From Fontibacillus phaseoli (GTDB lineage Bacteria > Bacillota > Bacilli > Paenibacillales > Paenibacillaceae): a stretch of DNA of 64,000 bases. The notes beneath the pieces were generated by a model. The model was not told the DNA's origin. It did not search any database and saw nothing but the letters and a program-made list of their open reading frames with translations. The stretch's first letter is position 1, and each line of letters begins with the position of its first letter. Of this stretch, positions 60,604-64,000 are shown in pieces. The stretch covers positions 229,537-293,536 of the forward strand of contig NZ_QPJW01000002.1 in NCBI RefSeq assembly GCF_003337355.1, in the 5' to 3' direction. A program made the translations under genes and the position numbers.

Positions 60604-60783
60604 ACAGACATTGACCGTTCTCGCTAAAAAAGAGCAAAAATAGAAGGAATCGGCAGCCCTGCCGCGCGACAGATTGCAGCATCCTTTTCAACTCCGCTTA
60701 GCTACAATGGACAAGCACCTCTGTACAGTCATCAAGGAAACCGGCATGTTCACCAAAACCTAATGAAGTGCAGGTGATTGATT

Positions 60784-61770
60784 ATGAAGATCGGAACGAT
60801 TACAACAAGATATGCCCGAATCCTGCTTTGCGCCAGCCTCGTTTGGTTTGGTGCCTTTCAAGCTAACGGTCAACAGCTTCTTTTCGGCTTTGCATCCGCC
60901 GCGGCTGCGGATAATGACGTGGCCCCGGCACCTGAGAAGCTGCAGCAATTCGCTGCCGAGGCAATACAAGAATTGGCCAAGCAAGAGACGTTCACCGGCT
61001 GGGCCCAAGCCTCCCCCATCATCGAACCGCTCGGCCCCGGAACGCATAGCTGGCTAGTGACCTTGAACTCGGGAACCTCCGGCACCCCCGGACCTTTAGG
61101 ATATTTAATCATCTCCGCTACGCCGGAAGGGACATATAAGCTAGTCGAATACGGTTTAGGGGAGAATTCCGTTTTTGCGAAGCCCGCTCTGGAAGCCGGA
61201 CTGGCCGAACTTGGAATTTCATCGAAGAGCAGATCAAGCACCGGCATTACCCCGGTTTACGCCGGGCCCGCCCTGGCGGAATGGATGATCTCCGCCACCG
61301 CCAAGCCCGGAACCGTCCACTTTCTTGACGCCGTTACCGGAGAGGTGCTCCCCGAGAGTACGGAAAGCTGGAACAGACAGGCGGCAAAATATAGGCCGCC
61401 TGCCTCCGCGGCCGGAAGCGGCCAACCTGCGTTGAATTCGGAAGTAACCATCCGATTGGCCGACCCTTTTGACCCTTACGATAATATTCTGTGGATGACG
61501 GAGGAGGCTGTTCGGACTACCGCCGGCCATATCAACCCTATCCTGAAAGCTCTGAAGACCAGCAGCCGCCTTGTTTTTGTTGCGAGCGGCCCGGAACGCA
61601 CTTATTCAATTCCTTTACCCGTGTACGGTTACCAAACCTGGAAGTCGGACTCGGTCTCATCCGGGGATGCCCCCGCCGTTTATATTCTTACGGGCACGGA
61701 TTCCGCCGAACGATGGATTTCCCTTGATGCGCTGCTGAACAGCGGCAAATTTGTCGCCTATAAAGATTAA
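60784..61770 (+). CDS. Exported protein of unknown function
   Basis: A 328-residue secreted protein. The N-terminus is an uncleaved or cleaved signal (RYARILLCASLVWFGAFQAN). A globular domain follows (about 40-180: WAQASPIIEPLGPGTHSWLV, GYLIISATPEGTYKLVEYGL) resembling a PepSY-like or cell-wall-associated fold. There is a Ser/Pro-rich linker and a C-terminal domain (about 220-325). ATG 60784 follows AGGTGA. Terminator at 61786. No family assigned. Confidence 0.7.
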   Translation: MKIGTITTRYARILLCASLVWFGAFQANGQQLLFGFASAAAADNDVAPAPEKLQQFAAEAIQELAKQETFTGWAQASPIIEPLGPGTHSWLVTLNSGTSGTPGPLGYLIISATPEGTYKLVEYGLGENSVFAKPALEAGLAELGISSKSRSSTGITPVYAGPALAEWMISATAKPGTVHFLDAVTGEVLPESTESWNRQAAKYRPPASAAGSGQPALNSEVTIRLADPFDPYDNILWMTEEAVRTTAGHINPILKALKTSSRLVFVASGPERTYSIPLPVYGYQTWKSDSVSSGDAPAVYILTGTDSAERWISLDALLNSGKFVAYKD

Positions 61771-61785
61771 TGTAATACAAATAAT

Positions 61786-61817
61786 AAAGGCAGCCGAGTC
61801 TTACCGGCTGCCTTTTG
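61786..61817. terminator. Bidirectional terminator
   Basis: AAAGGCAGCCG-agtctta-CCGGCTGCCTTTT; shared by the exported-protein gene and the converging yqzE, whose last codons lie inside the stem. Confidence 0.88.
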
Positions 61818-62025
61818 ATATGAATCGTTCGGTTCCCTTGTCCCGCTGGCGTTTTCGCGGGAGTTGCTTCATCCACAGGGAGATTGAGAAAGGAATCATG
61901 CCGAACCAGCGGTTCACCCAAGGTTCTCTCCCCCGCGAACGCTCCTTCCTTACATCCCTAGGCGTCTCAACGTAATCGACGACCCGTTCCGTGATGTATT
62001 TCACCAATTCGTCGCCCTTTGCCAT
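61801..62025 (-). CDS. yqzE: YqzE family protein
   Basis: A 74-residue protein: MAKGDELVKYITERVVDYVE, TPRDVRKERSRGREPWVNRW, FGMIPFSISLWMKQL, then a basic tail. This is the YqzE pattern seen near comG in Bacillaceae. One helix (about 40-55) is amphipathic or membrane-seeking. ATG after GGAGGTG. Confidence 0.85.
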   Translation of the reverse strand: MAKGDELVKYITERVVDYVETPRDVRKERSRGREPWVNRWFGMIPFSISLWMKQLPRKRQRDKGTERFISKGSR

Positions 62026-62193
62026 GCTGTCGCCACCTCCTTCTCATGCATGCTTCTATTCCGTAGTGTGCACCTTTTCAGGTCATCATAAACAATCATC
62101 ATGGAATGCATGTTTTGTGAAATAACGGCTCAACCTATGGACTAAAGATCAACGACAAACTGCAGCTTATGAAGCCGACAAAAGGGTGAGATC

Positions 62194-62898
62194 ATGACAA
62201 TCAAGACCTACCTCATACTGTTACTTTTCACGCTCACGGCTTTCCATGTATGGATCGCCCCCGTTGCCGCATCGGCCGATGGAAATGATAACGACCTCCG
62301 TCACGCCTTCCCGGAGCCGGTCATTTTGATCGACGTGGGCCACGGCGGCATTGACGGGGGTACTTCTTTCGGCGATCTTCTGGAAAAAGACATCAATCTG
62401 GCCGTAGGCCGCAGATTGTATATGATCCTGAGAAGCCACGGTTACAGGACGATCCTGAACCGTACCGGGGATTATACGCTTAGCGACGACAACCGCTGGC
62501 TGAACAGCCGTTCCAGGCATATGCGGGATTTGGCCCAGCGCAAAGAACTGAGCGAGCAGGTGCCCGCCTCCATCGTTGTCAGCGTACATGTCAACTGGGG
62601 TCGCAACAAGGCCAAAAGAGGCCCGCTCGTTCTTCATCAGGAAGAAGGGCGCAGCGCGGCGCTGGCGGGATCCATTCAACACGCCCTGGACGATTTGTAC
62701 GATTTGCCCCGGACTACGCTGCCTGAATTGGGTAAACCTTTTTATTTGCTAAGGCACATCGACTCGCCTGCGGTCATCGTGGAAACCGGATTCATCAGTA
62801 ATAGCGAAGACCGCGCCATGCTGATCAGCACGCGCGGTCAACAGAAAATCGCGGAAGCGATCTATGCTGGCATCGCCGAATATTTTACGGTAATGTAA
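62194..62898 (+). CDS. N-acetylmuramoyl-L-alanine amidase (CwlD-like)
   Basis: A 234-residue exported amidase of the Amidase_3 family. Signal peptide (MTIKTYLILLLFTLTAFHVW). Zinc ligands in VILIDVGHGGIDGGTSF (His) and the glutamate of EKDINLAVG; SIVVSVHVNWGRNK carries the second His and SPAVIVETGFISNSEDRAML the catalytic Glu. Size and layout are those of CwlD, which with PdaA makes cortex muramic-delta-lactam. The 5' neighbour yqzE and the polysaccharide-deacetylase pseudogene downstream support a cell-wall setting. Confidence 0.87.
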   Translation: MTIKTYLILLLFTLTAFHVWIAPVAASADGNDNDLRHAFPEPVILIDVGHGGIDGGTSFGDLLEKDINLAVGRRLYMILRSHGYRTILNRTGDYTLSDDNRWLNSRSRHMRDLAQRKELSEQVPASIVVSVHVNWGRNKAKRGPLVLHQEEGRSAALAGSIQHALDDLYDLPRTTLPELGKPFYLLRHIDSPAVIVETGFISNSEDRAMLISTRGQQKIAEAIYAGIAEYFTVM

Positions 62899-63757
62899 CC
62901 CCCCGCCCCGGTCCAACGCTGGGGCCTTCGTACGCCAATTCCGAGATTCCAATGAACTTGACCCCCTTGGCCTGGAACTCGGGAAGCGACTGCTTCAGCG
63001 TCGCAGCGGTTAATTTCCCGTTGATTCCGACATGGCCGATCGCAACGCATTGGCCTTTCTTGTCAAGGAACTCCTGCACCTTACGAAGTTGTCCGGCTAT
63101 GTGGCGCGAACTATGGACATCATCCAAGAAGATATCGTTGTACAGATTCGGCATCCCTTTCTTTTCGCTGATCTGCGCCGTAACCGACCGGTAGTTCGTT
63201 TTGCTGTCCACGAAAAGCAGTCCCCGCTCGCGGCAAACATCGAGGATCACGGCCATGATCCGCTCGTCCCCGGTGATTTTGGAGCCCATATGATTGTTGA
63301 TTCCCTTGGCATAGGGCACATTATCTATGGCCTTCTCGACAGCCGTGCGCACTTCTTCATCGCTCATCCGGGACAGAATCGCGCCTGGGCCCAGCCATTC
63401 GGGCTTGCCCTGCTTCGGCTCCATCGGAAGATGTAGCAACACGTCATGCCCTTACTCATGCGCCTTTTTCGCGTCTTCCTCCGTTGTAGGCAGAAAAGGC
63501 ATCACCGCAACCGTTAATTTTACCGGCATCTGCAGAATCTCCGCCGTCCCGCCCATCGAGTTACCCAAATCATCGATAATGATCGCCAGTCGCTGCTGTG
63601 ACTCCGCCGCCTGCTTGTCCTGAGCTTGATCCTCTTGCGGAATCGGCGTCAACACAGGCGCCGCTTCCGCCGCAGCCGACCCTGCGGCCGGATTCAACAA
63701 CAGCGACCCGAGCAGCAGACAGGCTAAGCTTCTTGCTTTCTTTTTAATGCATCGCAT
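62885..63757 (-). pseudogene. Divergent polysaccharide deacetylase split by a stop codon
   Basis: MRCIKKKARSLACLLLGSLL (signal) leads to QRLAIIIDDLGNSMGGTAEI and MPVKLTVAVMPFLPTTEEDA, then HE-TAA (63452-63454), then GHDVLLHLPMEPKQGKPEWL, GINNHMGSKITGDERIMAVI, and GQCVAIGHVGINGKLTAATL. Both halves are the YibQ/divergent deacetylase family (HLPMEP, NNHMGS). The frame is conserved on both sides, so a single nonsense change, or a sequencing error, separates them. Overlaps the amidase gene's end on the opposite strand. Confidence 0.8.
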
Positions 63758-63794
63758 TTCATTCGCCTCTCTCATTTTGAATTCGCGGTCTTCT

Positions 63795-64000
63795 TCAAAT
63801 CAGGCTTTGCTTCCAATCGCTCCGCCGCGTCTTGTAAGTCCAGGCCAAATCCGCCAGAAACAGCAATAGCAAAGCAGGGCCTGCAATATTCCAGACCGAT
63901 TCCAACCCCGCATATACCCGCTCCATAAGCGGGTGAATATAATGGAGAAACCCTAGGGAAAGGATGCCCCAATAGAGCGAAAAACGAAGGCAAATATGCC
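63795..64000 (-). CDS. Multi-pass membrane protein, partial (putative ABC-transporter permease-like)
   Basis: The minus-strand frame open to the right edge reads FSLYWGILSLGFLHYIHPLM, then ERVYAGLESVWNIAGPALLL, LFLADLAWTYKTRRSDW. The last two helices and IHPL...NIAG pattern resemble the C-terminus of the CmpB-like putative permeases. The 5' part lies beyond the window. It ends 40 bases upstream of the deacetylase pseudogene start. Confidence 0.55.
   Translation of the reverse strand, partial: HICLRFSLYWGILSLGFLHYIHPLMERVYAGLESVWNIAGPALLLLFLADLAWTYKTRRSDWKQSLI

Noticed and set aside
1..64000. tRNA or rRNA genes
   Set aside because: No cloverleaf or rRNA-like conserved stretches were noticed on either strand.

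Overview
The window looks like the chromosome of a spore-forming Firmicute, most likely Paenibacillus or a close relative. Supporting signs are a class II (B12-dependent) ribonucleotide reductase, HelD, the yqhH/yqhG and yqzE genes, BceRS/BceAB-type and other histidine kinase-ABC modules, strong GGAGG ribosome sites, and TTG/GTG starts. No rRNA, tRNA or CRISPR array was seen. Species assignment is an inference from gene content.

Layout. (a) 1-4.6 kb: a two-component system driving an FtsX-type ABC exporter. (b) 5.0-7.9 kb: a beta/gamma-crystallin protein and helD. (c) 8-15.8 kb: small accessory genes, several broken. (d) 15.8-23.5 kb: a Bce-type antimicrobial-peptide sensing and export module, split by a TetR/two-oxidoreductase insert. 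(e) 23.6-32.1 kb and 43.3-49.1 kb: an accessory region of mostly single small minus-strand genes, separated by one family of 50-190 bp folded repeats. (f) 32.3-42.7 kb: an SLH-anchored serine hydrolase, a glycolipid/envelope operon and a GntR-controlled ABC transporter. (g) 49.6-53.9 kb: a LacI-controlled nucleoside/ribose operon. (h) 54.2-64 kb: nrdJ, yqhH-yqhG, yqzE, a CwlD-like amidase and a broken divergent polysaccharide deacetylase.

The main discovery candidate is region (e) with its outliers in (a-c). About two dozen repeats, complete or partial, share one orientation. Their arms match TAACGTT-n-TGTATTCACG on the left and CGTGAATAC-n-GTTATRY on the right. The gene to the right of each is on the minus strand, and its stop codon lies 0-40 bases from the right core, sometimes inside it. 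At the far right end (49.15-49.49 kb) lies a decayed tyrosine recombinase that still reads [16 protein letters not shown] and IRSPLD, as in integron integrases. Read on the minus strand this is gene-attC-gene-attC: an integron-like cassette array, apparently with a dead integrase, in a Gram-positive chromosome. Cargo includes a MurG-like transferase, DUF6933, DUF3024 and DUF3977 proteins, GNAT, NUDIX, HIT and DinB-like proteins, a uracil-DNA-glycosylase-like protein, lipoproteins, and a reverse-facing toxin-antitoxin pair whose toxin is stopped. Many cassettes are truncated, frameshifted or chimeric, so the array seems to be decaying.

Protein family names were assigned by reading the translations. 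No database search was possible.
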